Shown in pieces: positions 1 to 7,664 of a stretch of 53,119 bases of DNA. The notes beneath the pieces are model-generated. The model worked only from the letters and a program-made list of their open reading frames with translations. It was not told where the DNA came from and ran no database searches. Each line of letters begins with the position of its first letter. Positions within the stretch are counted from its first letter, which is position 1. The position numbers and the translations under genes are program-made. The DNA lies in NCBI GenBank assembly GCA_014859655.1, contig JACUTT010000011.1, positions 1-53,119 of the forward strand. Direction: 5' to 3'. This stretch comes from Campylobacterales bacterium (GTDB taxonomy: Bacteria; Campylobacterota; Campylobacteria; Campylobacterales; Sulfurimonadaceae).

Positions 1-120
1 TCTTTTAGAAGCGAAAAGCACGTCTAGTGCGTTTGGTTTCTTCAGAAAACCAAGGTAGCTTCTTTTAGAAGCGAAAAGCACGTCTAGTGCGTTTGGTTTC
101 TTCAGAAAACCAAGGCAGTT
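1..120. repeat. Tandem 60-bp direct repeat, two copies
   Basis: Positions 1-60 and 61-120 are the same 60-bp unit and differ only at unit positions 56 and 59. The first copy is cut by the window edge, so the array may continue. Each unit holds three short inverted repeats: CTTTT/AAAAG, GCAC/GTGC and TTGGTTT/AAACCAA. The period is a multiple of three, and one minus-strand frame is open through both copies. No start codon or ribosome site is visible in the window, so I treat it as an intergenic repeat. Confidence 0.9.
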
Positions 121-135
121 TTTCTTAAGCCTGCC

Positions 136-621
136 CTACTTTAACGAGGCCTCATACTCCGTTAAAATGTCCATCATCTTCTGCTTACGCATCTTTTTGG
201 CGAAGGTGTAGGCGGTAAAACCGCTGGCATCACGTGCGCGCAGGTCGGGATTTTGTTTCAAAAGAAGCTTGAGTATTTCGTACCGGTTATAGCAGACAGC
301 GCCCATAAGGGGTGTGAAACCACTTTTGCGCTCCGTTTCGCTGACCTTTATCCCCTCTTCTATCAGTCTGCTCACCAGATCATAATTGTTATAGGCTATA
401 GCAAAATCAAGCATGCTTACGCCTTCTTCATCGCAATGATGAATATCTGCTCCGCTACTGATAAGAAGGTCAATAATCTCTTCGTCGCATTTCATCTTTA
501 TCGCCAGCGCCAAAACACTCTCATCATGTTCGTTGCAGGCTTCGAGGTTTCCGCCGGACTTGATTTGCTTTTTGATGCCGATGTAGTTGTTTTCTTCTAA
601 AAGTTTTGTCCACGCTTGCAT
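136..621 (-). CDS. Ankyrin-repeat protein
   Basis: A 161-aa soluble protein built almost wholly of ankyrin repeats. About four units are visible, with typical turns such as LLISSGADIHHCDEEG, LIEEGIKV and GFTPLMGAVCYNRYEILKLLL. Ankyrin proteins act as protein-binding scaffolds; the partner cannot be told here. There is no signal peptide or membrane segment. The ATG at 621 follows only a weak AGG ribosome site. It stands alone: downstream are the 60-bp repeats, and upstream, divergently, is dapD. The fold is confident and the role unknown. Confidence 0.85.
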   Translation of the reverse strand: MQAWTKLLEENNYIGIKKQIKSGGNLEACNEHDESVLALAIKMKCDEEIIDLLISSGADIHHCDEEGVSMLDFAIAYNNYDLVSRLIEEGIKVSETERKSGFTPLMGAVCYNRYEILKLLLKQNPDLRARDASGFTAYTFAKKMRKQKMMDILTEYEASLK

Positions 622-734
622 TGAAGTGCCTAATAGATTTTTAGCAAGTATAACAAGAAATACTTTGTCCGTGCTCTAAAGCAAGCGACTTGCCTGATAT
701 ATAAAGGTTAAGTTTAAGCTAGTGGCCCTTATGG

Positions 735-740
735 TATTAT
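735..740 (+). promoter_or_regulatory. Putative -10 box for dapD
   Basis: TATTAT lies about 30 nt before the dapD start in AT-rich DNA. No good -35 box is seen, which is usual for Campylobacterota vegetative promoters. Confidence 0.4.
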
Positions 741-770
741 TCGCAAAACCTACAAAAGAGAGCCACATTT

Positions 771-1961
771 ATGATTGAAACGACAGAAGAATTTAAAGCA
801 TTTGTTGAAAAAGCCAAATCAGCCCCCAACTACAAAGATCCGATCGCTTTTGGTATCTGCCGTGTTGACCTTAGTCAGCTTAGCAATGAAAAGGTTTTGC
901 AGGCGACCTACCCGCTTATCAACTGGAATGAGAACTTTGGCAGTGCTGCTGTTTTTATTGAAGCGCTCAAAGCAGACGGTATTGAGATCGACAATACCCA
1001 AAGCGAAGTCAGCTGCAAGATTACCTTTGAGTTTGTAAAACGTTGTATCGAGATCTTCAATCCTTATCTTGCCGAAGCGACCGGTGATGCGCACAGAAAT
1101 GTCCAGGTCATCATTCAGCTTTTCCAGCTGCTTGAGGACGAGGGGATGAGAGAGGGCGAATTCCGTGTTGTCTTCTTGTTTGAGGATGCACCTTGCGTCA
1201 GCGTTGAGGCAACTTATCTAAAACTCTACGCACTTTCGCAGGCAAAGGTCGCCATCAGAGGCATCAACCTGAATGGTGCCTTTGGTGCTCTTTCTAATGT
1301 TGCATGGCAGGGGAATACGCCCATAGACCTTGAGTATCTACGTGTGAATGAGATTGAACTCAAACTGCGCAATGAGTTTCCAAAGATCGACTTTGTAGAT
1401 AAGTTCCCGCGTTTCTTGCAACACATCATACCTGCTGATAACACGCGTATCCTTGAGGCGTCAAAGGTACGTTTTGGTGCACAGCTTCATCCTGGAACAA
1501 CGGTGATGCCGGGTGCATCATATATCAACTTCAATGCTGGAACTACCGGTGTGAGTATGGTAGAAGGGCGCATTTCCAGCTCTGCTATCGTGGGTGACGG
1601 CTCAGATGTCGGCGGCGGCGCTTCTATTCTCGGTGTGCTTAGCGGTACAGACGGAAACCCTATCTCTGTGGGCAAAAACTCACTTCTAGGCGCAAACTCT
1701 ACCTGTGGCATTCCTCTGGGTGACGCCTGTATTATTGACGCGGGACTGGCTATTTTAGAGGGGACAAAGGTCTCTATCACAGCAGAGCAACTTGCAAAGA
1801 TCAACGAAGCGAACCCTGGAAAGACACTGAGCGGAAGCGTCTTCAAAGGAAAAGAGCTTGCCGGTCTCAACGGCCTTCATTTCCGTCAAGACTCTACAAA
1901 CGGAGCAATTATCGCGCGCCGAAGCACACGCGAGGTGAAGCTTAACGCCGAACTTCACTAA
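771..1961 (+). CDS. dapD: Tetrahydrodipicolinate N-succinyltransferase
   Basis: DapD transfers succinyl from succinyl-CoA to tetrahydrodipicolinate in the lysine/diaminopimelate pathway, in the cytoplasm. The 396-aa product is the long form, with a large N-terminal domain (about residues 1-230) before the left-handed beta-helix of hexapeptide repeats. Helix turns such as GAQLHPGTTVMPGASYI, VGDGSDVGGGASILG and GKNSLLGANSTCGIPLGD are plain at about residues 235-330. The start is the ATG at 771 after a purine-rich AAAAGAGAG. The gene appears monocistronic or weakly linked to the rod-like gene 119 nt downstream. Identification is strong because the C-terminal repeats and length match the long DapD subfamily. 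Confidence 0.95.
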   Translation: MIETTEEFKAFVEKAKSAPNYKDPIAFGICRVDLSQLSNEKVLQATYPLINWNENFGSAAVFIEALKADGIEIDNTQSEVSCKITFEFVKRCIEIFNPYLAEATGDAHRNVQVIIQLFQLLEDEGMREGEFRVVFLFEDAPCVSVEATYLKLYALSQAKVAIRGINLNGAFGALSNVAWQGNTPIDLEYLRVNEIELKLRNEFPKIDFVDKFPRFLQHIIPADNTRILEASKVRFGAQLHPGTTVMPGASYINFNAGTTGVSMVEGRISSSAIVGDGSDVGGGASILGVLSGTDGNPISVGKNSLLGANSTCGIPLGDACIIDAGLAILEGTKVSITAEQLAKINEANPGKTLSGSVFKGKELAGLNGLHFRQDSTNGAIIARRSTREVKLNAELH

Positions 1962-2080
1962 GCATTGACACCCTTGGTCCTTGGGGCGACAGGGTTCTCT
2001 GCGATTGATAGCTGTAACTTTTTATTCTTACATCTTTTTCAGGAATTTTCTTATATCATAATTGGATTCAAGGAGTTTTC

Positions 2081-2389
2081 ATGGTAAATTTTTCTTCTAG
2101 CGTCTCCTCTCTTATCGCTCATCAAAACTTCACCAATGCTAGTGCGCATAATATCGCCAATGCCAATACAGACGGTTTTGTTCCAACACAGACCACGCTC
2201 AAGGAAACAGCAGGCGGTGTGCGCGCTGATTTTCAAAAATCTGACGACAACGGCTCGGCCTTGAGTCAGACCGATCTTACAAAAGAGATGACAGACCAGA
2301 TCATTTCGCAAAACGGGCATGCGTTTCAGGCCACTGCCATACATACAAAAGACGAGATGCTCGGCTCTCTTTTGGATACGCTCGTCTGA
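2081..2389 (+). CDS. Short flagellar rod/hook-like protein
   Basis: A 102-aa protein carrying both end signatures of the flagellar axial family (FlgB/FlgC/FlgE). At the N-terminus is an ASAHNIANANTDGF motif (residues about 20-33). At the C-terminus is a DLTKEMTDQIISQNGHAFQA helix that normally packs into the axial core. The middle domain is nearly absent, so it is shorter than FlgB or FlgC (about 130-160 aa). AAGGAG precedes the ATG at good spacing. It sits alone, away from the main flagellar genes at 8.3-9.9 kb. It could be a minor rod or junction subunit; function is inferred from the family signature only. Confidence 0.75.
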   Translation: MVNFSSSVSSLIAHQNFTNASAHNIANANTDGFVPTQTTLKETAGGVRADFQKSDDNGSALSQTDLTKEMTDQIISQNGHAFQATAIHTKDEMLGSLLDTLV

Positions 2390-2406
2390 CAAAGTTTTTT
2401 GCCGGC

Positions 2407-3726
2407 TTACTGCGTGATGATATTAATGCTTCTGATCTGCGAGAGCAGACCTTTTTCTGGATCGTAGCCTTCTACTTCTTCACCTATGTGTAAAGAAGTG
2501 ATCACCGTCTTTCCTATGATTTTTCTTCCTTCTACTCCGTTTTGAAGGGTTTTGATGCCCCAGACATTGTGAAGCACGGCTATCTCTCCTTTATGCATGC
2601 CGAGATAGAGCAGGATGTGCCCCGGTTTGTATATAAGCGTTTCAAAAGGGACGCCTTCTTTGATGATAAGCTCCCTTTTCTGTTTAAGTGTCAAACCCTC
2701 AAGCGAGATAACCCTTCCTGCCTTGGCCTGCTCAGAGGAGTTCCTCGGCAGCCATATTCCAAAAGGCGCATAAAGGTCGCGAAGCATAGAAGAGCAGTCC
2801 CTCTCTTGAAAAAGCCCTCCCCAGCCGTAATTGCTTCGTAGCATCAAATCGACTGTTCTTTTTAAATTGGAGGAGTTTAAAAGCAGCTGTCCCTCATGCC
2901 CGACATCAAAAGGTATCTTGACCTGCGTATAGACAGGGGAGTGGTTTTTACCCGGAGTTATCGCCAGGGCGATATAGTGTTCTTCTTCGATCGAAACAAG
3001 CGGCAAGCGCATTCCGACTCTGCCGTAAAAAACAAATCCGCCCCGCAGGTCTTTGATAGGGTAAAACTCGTCCAGGATCTCAACCTGTCTTGCATTTTGC
3101 CAAGACTCAGCCACCTTGTCGCTCACAAAAGAGATCTTCTGCAGGGGCACCCAACCCGTCGCATAGGCAGTAAAGACATAGGCCCAATCGCCCTCTTCTG
3201 AGAGGTGAGAAACAAAAAGCGGTTCATTCGCGTGTATTCCTGAGTTTTGCATATAGTCAAAAGGAAAACCCTCTCCTGCTCGACCGGGATCTCTGTAGAG
3301 GGGTTTTTCCGTGGGAAAGCTTCGCAGATTTAGATAAGAGAGGGAGATGGCTTTTTTATTAAGCATTCCGTAATGCTCATAGTTGCCTTTATGATACATC
3401 TTGGCAAACCATTCAGCAGGGATAAGCTGTAGGTCTATGCCGTAACTTCTTTCATGGGTGTAGCTGGCATAGGGCCATAAGATAGCCTCTACACTAAAGG
3501 GCGGCTGGATATAGTTCCAAGGCTCAAAATATTTCTTGTCATACGCTTCTTGCAGGGGGAGAAGTTGCGTATAGAGGCGGATATTGTCCACGTAAGCCTC
3601 TGCGGATTGAGGGAAAGTCTGTAGGTCTTTTAAGACGAACTCTGATTCTTGAAGGAATGATTTTTGAGCGCATCCTCCCAGACTCAGTACCAATAAAACA
3701 GAGGCGATAAAATAAGAATGCCGCAA
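2407..3726 (-). CDS. SH3/NlpC-P60 family lipoprotein hydrolase
   Basis: A likely peptidoglycan endopeptidase of the C40 (NlpC/P60) type. I choose the TTG at 3726 (439 aa). It follows AAGAGG at good spacing, clears the upstream repressor gene and leaves a clean lipoprotein signal ending in the lipobox SLGGC (Cys19). The middle holds SH3-like domains (about residues 115-290). The catalytic set is Cys311 (RDCSSML), His370 (PGHILLYLG) and His386 (LHNVWG). A longer reading frame opens at a TTG at 3768 but would overlap the repressor by 32 nt. It probably cuts stem peptides in the periplasm, anchored in a membrane. It may be cotranscribed with the repressor upstream. Confidence 0.85.
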   Translation of the reverse strand: MRHSYFIASVLLVLSLGGCAQKSFLQESEFVLKDLQTFPQSAEAYVDNIRLYTQLLPLQEAYDKKYFEPWNYIQPPFSVEAILWPYASYTHERSYGIDLQLIPAEWFAKMYHKGNYEHYGMLNKKAISLSYLNLRSFPTEKPLYRDPGRAGEGFPFDYMQNSGIHANEPLFVSHLSEEGDWAYVFTAYATGWVPLQKISFVSDKVAESWQNARQVEILDEFYPIKDLRGGFVFYGRVGMRLPLVSIEEEHYIALAITPGKNHSPVYTQVKIPFDVGHEGQLLLNSSNLKRTVDLMLRSNYGWGGLFQERDCSSMLRDLYAPFGIWLPRNSSEQAKAGRVISLEGLTLKQKRELIIKEGVPFETLIYKPGHILLYLGMHKGEIAVLHNVWGIKTLQNGVEGRKIIGKTVITSLHIGEEVEGYDPEKGLLSQIRSINIITQ

Positions 3727-3736
3727 TCTAAACCTC

Positions 3737-4396
3737 TTAATCAATAGAACCAAATTTCCCGACAACACGACCCAATACGGTCAGCTCATGCGGTTCTAAC
3801 GTTTGTTTTGTATACTCTTTGTTGTCGGATATAACGTCTATTTTACCGTCAATACGCTTTTGTAGTCTTTTGATAAAGAGACCGTGTTCCGTATTTATGG
3901 TAAATATGCCTCCACGTCCTATATCTGTCTTGCTTCGGTTGATGAAGATAATGTCTCCGTAGGCAAAGGTCGGCTCCATGGAGTCACCGGATACGTTCAG
4001 AGCCTCAACACTCTTAAGCTCGCGCTCGCCTCCCAAGGAGAGAACAAAACTTCTCTCGAGCATCATAGGCACGGAGTTCTCGTCATTGTCCAGAGCACCT
4101 CCTCCCGCAGATGCGCTTACATCAGAAAAGTAACGTACCATATAGAATTTGTTTGTCGGTTCAAGCAGACTTTCGGGAGACTGGCCATACAGAAGCCAGT
4201 TGATTGCTATAGAGCGCTTTGCACAAAAGTCCAGAAGCTCCTCGTAGGGAATCTTATCCCGCTTTTTCATCGTAGCAAAGTTCATCTGCGATATACCGAG
4301 CAGACCCGCGATGTCTTTATCAAAGATCTTTCTGCCGGGAAAATCCGAGGAGACCACATCTTTGATCTGCTCGACTATGTCATTAAAGTTTTTCAT
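3737..4396 (-). CDS. LexA/CI-like self-cleaving repressor (S24 family)
   Basis: A 219-aa regulator with an N-terminal helix-turn-helix of the CI type (about residues 20-60, including DIAGLLGISQMNF) and a C-terminal S24 peptidase domain. The self-cleavage parts are present: an Ala97-Gly98 bond in SASAGGG, nucleophile Ser139 in SGDSMEPT and general base Lys176 in LFIKRL. The family is normally cleaved after RecA activation. CAGGAG lies 8 nt before the ATG at 4396, which is why I prefer it to the frame's first start at 4447. The upstream region holds a palindrome that could be its own operator. It resembles repressors found in Sulfurimonas-type chromosomes rather than E. coli LexA, because its HTH is CI-like. 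Confidence 0.88.
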   Translation of the reverse strand: MKNFNDIVEQIKDVVSSDFPGRKIFDKDIAGLLGISQMNFATMKKRDKIPYEELLDFCAKRSIAINWLLYGQSPESLLEPTNKFYMVRYFSDVSASAGGGALDNDENSVPMMLERSFVLSLGGERELKSVEALNVSGDSMEPTFAYGDIIFINRSKTDIGRGGIFTINTEHGLFIKRLQKRIDGKIDVISDNKEYTKQTLEPHELTVLGRVVGKFGSID

Positions 4397-4440
4397 CTTA
4401 GACTCCTGAATGTCATTCTTTTTACTGTAATGATAAACTA

Positions 4441-4470
4441 TTGACATATTATTGCATAAAAATATATCAA
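4441..4470. promoter_or_regulatory. Palindromic operator-like site upstream of repressor
   Basis: TTGACATAT and ATATATCAA form an inverted repeat with a 12-nt spacer and one mismatch. Each arm starts with a -35-like TTGA (TTGACA on the plus strand, TTGATA on the minus strand). The site could bind the adjacent dimeric CI-like repressor and overlap divergent promoters. Binding is inferred from position only. Confidence 0.4.
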
Positions 4471-4551
4471 TTTGAAATATAAATAAGATCTTTTATCATA
4501 AATTTATAAAATAATCTCAATTAAACGTAAAAATACCTACAAGGAGAGATA

Positions 4552-4635
4552 ATGGCAAAGATAATCAAAAAAGCGGAATCAATGTTTTCAAAACTGGAAA
4601 GATCTTTAGAGACATGGGCAGAGAGAATCTTATAG
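4552..4635 (+). CDS. 27-aa small ORF, probable amphipathic peptide
   Basis: ATG at 4552 follows a near-perfect AAGGAGAG ribosome site at 4541-4548 and opens a 27-codon frame. The peptide begins MAKIIKKAESMFSKLERS and ends ETWAERIL. Charged and hydrophobic residues alternate as in an amphipathic helix. The upstream DNA is AT-rich, shared divergently with the repressor, and has a TATAAA-like box near 4505. The last 6 nt overlap tail-to-tail with the 36-aa minus-strand ORF at 4630-4740. No family is recognised. The ribosome site is the main evidence. Confidence 0.5.
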   Translation: MAKIIKKAESMFSKLERSLETWAERIL

Positions 4636-4740
4636 ATCTTTTTTGTCTTGATCACGTTTTGAGGCGTGGTAGCCCGCAAAGATCCAAAGAAGAAAGAGTA
4701 TAAAAGCAAGAGGAACTGCTATGTCTAGAAATGCTTTCAC
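4630..4740 (-). CDS. 36-aa single-span membrane peptide coupled to trmL
   Basis: A GTG at 4740 overlaps the trmL stop codon as GTGA, the usual arrangement for translational coupling. The frame runs 36 codons. It starts MKAFLDIAVP, continues with one hydrophobic segment (LAFILFLLWIFAGY, residues 11-24) and ends in a charged tail ASKRDQDKKDL. This looks like a small inner-membrane protein with its tail in the cytoplasm. It would be the last gene of the leuD-to-trmL operon. No known family is recognised. The clean coupling and membrane profile support a real gene. Confidence 0.6.
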   Translation of the reverse strand: MKAFLDIAVPLAFILFLLWIFAGYHASKRDQDKKDL

Positions 4741-5207
4741 ATTAGAGCCCTATAGGACGAAAAGTTCTGCTTGATCGCTTCATATAGAACGATCCCCGTG
4801 CTGATGGCCAGGTTTAGACTCCTGCCCTCTTTTGTCATGGGGATAGTGATGCATCTGTCCTTATGCTTTTCTAGAAGTTCTGCTGGAATTCCCTTTGTCT
4901 CGCTTCCAAAGAAGAGGTAGTCGCCTTCTTTAAAAGAGGCCTCGAAGTAGGGTCTGTCTGTTTTTGTGGTCGCAAAAAAACCCTCGGCAGCCCTGGGGTT
5001 TTGCTCAAAAAACTCTTCAATATTCTCCCAGACATGCAGATCGATCTTGTGCCAGTAATCAAGCCCTGCTCTTCGCACGGCTTTTTCGTTTATGTCAAAG
5101 CCCAGCGGCTTTATGAGATGCAAAGATGCGCCTGTGTTAACACAGAGTCTTCCTATGGCCCCCGTATTGTTGGGGATCTGAGGGTGCACTAAAACAAGGT
5201 TGAGCAT
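4737..5207 (-). CDS. trmL: tRNA (cytidine/uridine-2'-O-)-methyltransferase TrmL
   Basis: A 156-aa SPOUT-class methyltransferase that 2'-O-methylates the wobble nucleotide 34 of some tRNA-Leu, using S-adenosylmethionine. Visible hallmarks are the N-terminal HPQIPNNTGAIGRLC motif, the mid-protein FFGSETKGIP (SPOUT motif 2) and the C-terminal knot segment IPMTKEGRSLNLAISTGIVL. The length is normal for TrmL. It starts directly after purU, with no gap between its ATG and the purU stop codon, and overlaps the small membrane ORF downstream. It belongs to the same minus-strand operon as leuDB and purU. Confidence 0.95.
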   Translation of the reverse strand: MLNLVLVHPQIPNNTGAIGRLCVNTGASLHLIKPLGFDINEKAVRRAGLDYWHKIDLHVWENIEEFFEQNPRAAEGFFATTKTDRPYFEASFKEGDYLFFGSETKGIPAELLEKHKDRCITIPMTKEGRSLNLAISTGIVLYEAIKQNFSSYRALM

Positions 5208-6044
5208 CTAGAATATGACCGTTTTATTCTTATGGACAAATATTCTGTCTTCAAGTGCGAGTTTGAGCGCGCGCGAAAGTGTTACCTTCTCAACGTCTCG
5301 TCCTGAACGCTGCATATCTTTCCAGCCGTGGTCATGGCTGACGCTGATAACGTCTTGGGAGATGATCGGCCCCTCGTCCAGGTCGTTGTTTACAAAGTGT
5401 GCGGTTGCACCAATGATCTTCACCCCTCTTTCATACGCCTGTTTATAGGGATTTGCCCCTATGAACGAGGGGAGGAACGAATGGTGGATATTGATGATTC
5501 TGTCTTGATAAGCATCCACAAAATTTGACGTCAGTATACGCATGTATTTGGCCAAGATGATATAGTCGATCTCTTCAAACTGACGTAAGCACTCCAAAAC
5601 CTTTGCCTCATGTGCTTCACGATCAAGCCCCTCGTGCGAGACGCAGTAAAAAGGAATGTTGAACTTCTCCACTAAGGGTTTAAGGAGTTCATAATTGGAA
5701 ACCACGCCGATGATATTGGCGTCAAGCTCCCCTGCCTCATAACGTATAAGGATATCGCCCAGACAGTGAGACTCTTTTGTCACCATTAAGACAATATTTT
5801 TAGCCGAAGGAGAGACAACATGAAAGTTTACATTTTCATCCAAAACGCGCTCAAGCGCCTCTTGTAGGGTCTGTTCTTCTATGTCACCTTCGACCACTGT
5901 TCGCATAAAAAATTTTTTATTTTCGCTATCGACGAATTCGTTGTTTGACAAGATGTTGAGCTCAAGTTCATAAAAAAGCTTTGAAATCTTGAAGACCAGG
6001 CCCTTTTGATCGGCGCAGTCTATTAAAATACGGAAGTGGTTCAT
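5208..6044 (-). CDS. purU: Formyltetrahydrofolate deformylase
   Basis: PurU hydrolyses 10-formyl-tetrahydrofolate to formate and tetrahydrofolate, balancing one-carbon pools. The 278-aa protein has an N-terminal ACT domain (about 1-80) and a formyltransferase-fold domain. Its catalytic triad is Asn185 and His187 in NIHHSFLPSF and Asp223 in DLDEGP. The length is typical. Its ATG overlaps the stop of the CiaD-like gene as ATGA, and trmL follows immediately. The whole run is one operon. Confidence 0.96.
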   Translation of the reverse strand: MNHFRILIDCADQKGLVFKISKLFYELELNILSNNEFVDSENKKFFMRTVVEGDIEEQTLQEALERVLDENVNFHVVSPSAKNIVLMVTKESHCLGDILIRYEAGELDANIIGVVSNYELLKPLVEKFNIPFYCVSHEGLDREAHEAKVLECLRQFEEIDYIILAKYMRILTSNFVDAYQDRIINIHHSFLPSFIGANPYKQAYERGVKIIGATAHFVNNDLDEGPIISQDVISVSHDHGWKDMQRSGRDVEKVTLSRALKLALEDRIFVHKNKTVIF

Positions 6045-6361
6045 TTACTCTCTTTCAGTTCATTTAAACGCGTTTCGATGGAAGAGAGAAGGTACTCGAA
6101 AAAGTTAAGCGTAAGATCGACTTTGGCTTCGATGTTGGCATTGTTTGGCGACTGAAAGCCTTCAAAAAGGACATGTATCCGCTCTTTCATGTTCTTCAAA
6201 AAGATAGCCTCATTATGTGTTGAATCCAAGGCCTCCTGGCTTGCCTGACCGAAGGAGATATTAGGTGTGCGGTTCTCTTTGTGAAGAGTTTGTCTGTTTT
6301 CCGGCTCTTTGGGGTGCTCCAGCTCTTTGAGCGTAGATAAAATAACGTCTTTTAGTTCCAT
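6041..6361 (-). CDS. CiaD-like hypothetical protein
   Basis: A 106-aa acidic, helical protein starting [18 protein letters not shown] take the ATG at 6361, which overlaps the TPR gene by about 10 nt; the frame stays open further upstream. It resembles, from memory, the short Campylobacter protein CiaD (Cj0788), which also sits next to purU. The C-terminal half (ANIEAKVDLTLNFFEYLLSS) looks like a conserved helix. In Campylobacter jejuni CiaD is a host-delivered factor, but a free-living relative needs another, unknown role. No signal peptide is seen. The family call rests on synteny and weak recall. Confidence 0.55.
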   Translation of the reverse strand: MELKDVILSTLKELEHPKEPENRQTLHKENRTPNISFGQASQEALDSTHNEAIFLKNMKERIHVLFEGFQSPNNANIEAKVDLTLNFFEYLLSSIETRLNELKESK

Positions 6362-6600
6362 AATTTTAACAGCCACCTTTCAAATTCATTAAACTCTATC
6401 GGATCTTCCATTGTGATAAAAAACTCTTTCATCTGCTCGTTACAGCCAAGGAATTTTTTCCGCATTCCGCTCAAACGGCGTATGGCGATCTTGGCATCGG
6501 CATTGTTGGGGTCTTTTTTTAAGATCTCTTGATAAATCTCCAGCGCCTCCTCTTTGAGGCCCTGGAGCTCATAGATATTGGCGAGAGTTAGTGTTTGCAT
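6352..6600 (-). CDS. Short TPR protein
   Basis: An 82-aa protein with one clear tetratricopeptide unit at residues 1-36 ([20 protein letters not shown] followed by [11 protein letters not shown]). A basic helix and an acidic, aromatic C-terminus follow. Such proteins bind peptides or other proteins. It begins inside the last codons of leuB (13-nt overlap) and runs into the CiaD-like gene, so it should be translationally coupled to both. The partner is unknown. Confidence 0.75.
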   Translation of the reverse strand: MQTLTLANIYELQGLKEEALEIYQEILKKDPNNADAKIAIRRLSGMRKKFLGCNEQMKEFFITMEDPIEFNEFERWLLKLWN

Positions 6601-7664
6601 TGTGCCGCGTAGTTGGCAATGATCGAGCCCATTTCGCTTGTGGAACAGACCTCTTTGGCATCATACATACTGATGTCTTTTGTGCGGTACCCCTCTTTGA
6701 GCGCCTTGGTGATCGCCATATCTATCTTGTCTGCAGCCTTTGTCTCTTTGAGCGCATAACGCAGCATCATCGAGGCGCTCGCTATAGTGGCGATCGGGTT
6801 GGCGATCCCCTGCCCTGCGATATCCGGAGCCGAACCGTGGATGGGCTCGTAAACACCGACCTTGCTTCCTACAGAAGCCGAGGGAAGAAGCCCGATAGAG
6901 CCCGAAAGCATGGAAGCTTCATCGCTCAAGATATCGCCGAAGATATTTCCGGTCAGCATAACATCGAACTGTTTCGGGTCACGGATAAGCTGCATGGCCG
7001 CATTGTCGACATACATATGAGAAAGTTTGACTTCAGGGTACTCTTTGGCGACCTCCTCCACTTCCTCTCTCCACAGTTGGCTAACATCAAGCACATTTGC
7101 CTTGTCAATTGAGCAGACGCGCTTGTCACGCTGCATGGCGAGTTTGAAGGCGACATGCGCGATGCGGTTGACCTCAAAGCGGCTGTAGACCATCGTGTTC
7201 CAGCCCTTGTTCTCATCGCGTCCCTTCGGCTCGCCGAAATAGATCCCGCCGATGAGCTCACGCACCACCATAAGGTCAACGCCTTTGATGATCTCGGGCT
7301 TTAGACTGCTGGCGTTGATGAGTTCGTCATAAACAGTCGCAGGACGGAGATTGGCAAAGACGCCGAGCTCTTTTCGAAAACGAAGAAGGCCGGATTCCGG
7401 GCGTTTTTCGCGTGGTAGCGTGTCCCACTTCTCCCCGCCTATCGCGCCAAAAAGAACCGCGTCACTCTCCATAGCTACGGTGATCGTCTCTTGAGGAAGG
7501 GGATCGCCATGGACATCATAGGCGATCCCGCCCATCAATACCTCTTCGTAGTTGAGCTCGAAACCTTCGCAGGCCGCTACCGCGTCAAGTACCTTAACCG
7601 CCTCATCAATGATCTCCGGACCGATTCCGTCGCCTTTTATCAGCGCAATTTTATAGCTTGCCAT
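6588..7664 (-). CDS. leuB: 3-isopropylmalate dehydrogenase
   Basis: LeuB oxidises and decarboxylates 3-isopropylmalate with NAD+ in leucine synthesis. The 358-aa product shows the family pattern GDGIGPEI at the N-terminus, the substrate-binding [20 protein letters not shown] stretch, the [12 protein letters not shown] loop and the NAD-binding [18 protein letters not shown] at about residues 275-292. The start overlaps the leuD stop (TAATG). The length and all motifs are normal. Confidence 0.97.
   Translation of the reverse strand: MASYKIALIKGDGIGPEIIDEAVKVLDAVAACEGFELNYEEVLMGGIAYDVHGDPLPQETITVAMESDAVLFGAIGGEKWDTLPREKRPESGLLRFRKELGVFANLRPATVYDELINASSLKPEIIKGVDLMVVRELIGGIYFGEPKGRDENKGWNTMVYSRFEVNRIAHVAFKLAMQRDKRVCSIDKANVLDVSQLWREEVEEVAKEYPEVKLSHMYVDNAAMQLIRDPKQFDVMLTGNIFGDILSDEASMLSGSIGLLPSASVGSKVGVYEPIHGSAPDIAGQGIANPIATIASASMMLRYALKETKAADKIDMAITKALKEGYRTKDISMYDAKEVCSTSEMGSIIANYAAQCKH

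Noticed and set aside
1-120. CRISPR array
   Set aside because: The 60-bp copies abut with no unique spacers.
253-600. Long plus-strand frame opposite the ankyrin gene
   Set aside because: No ribosome site and low-complexity hydrophobic composition; it is the antisense shadow of the ankyrin repeats.
4521-4709. 62-codon minus-strand frame over the two small ORFs
   Set aside because: No ribosome site, poor codon pattern; the coupled 36-aa and 27-aa frames explain the region better.
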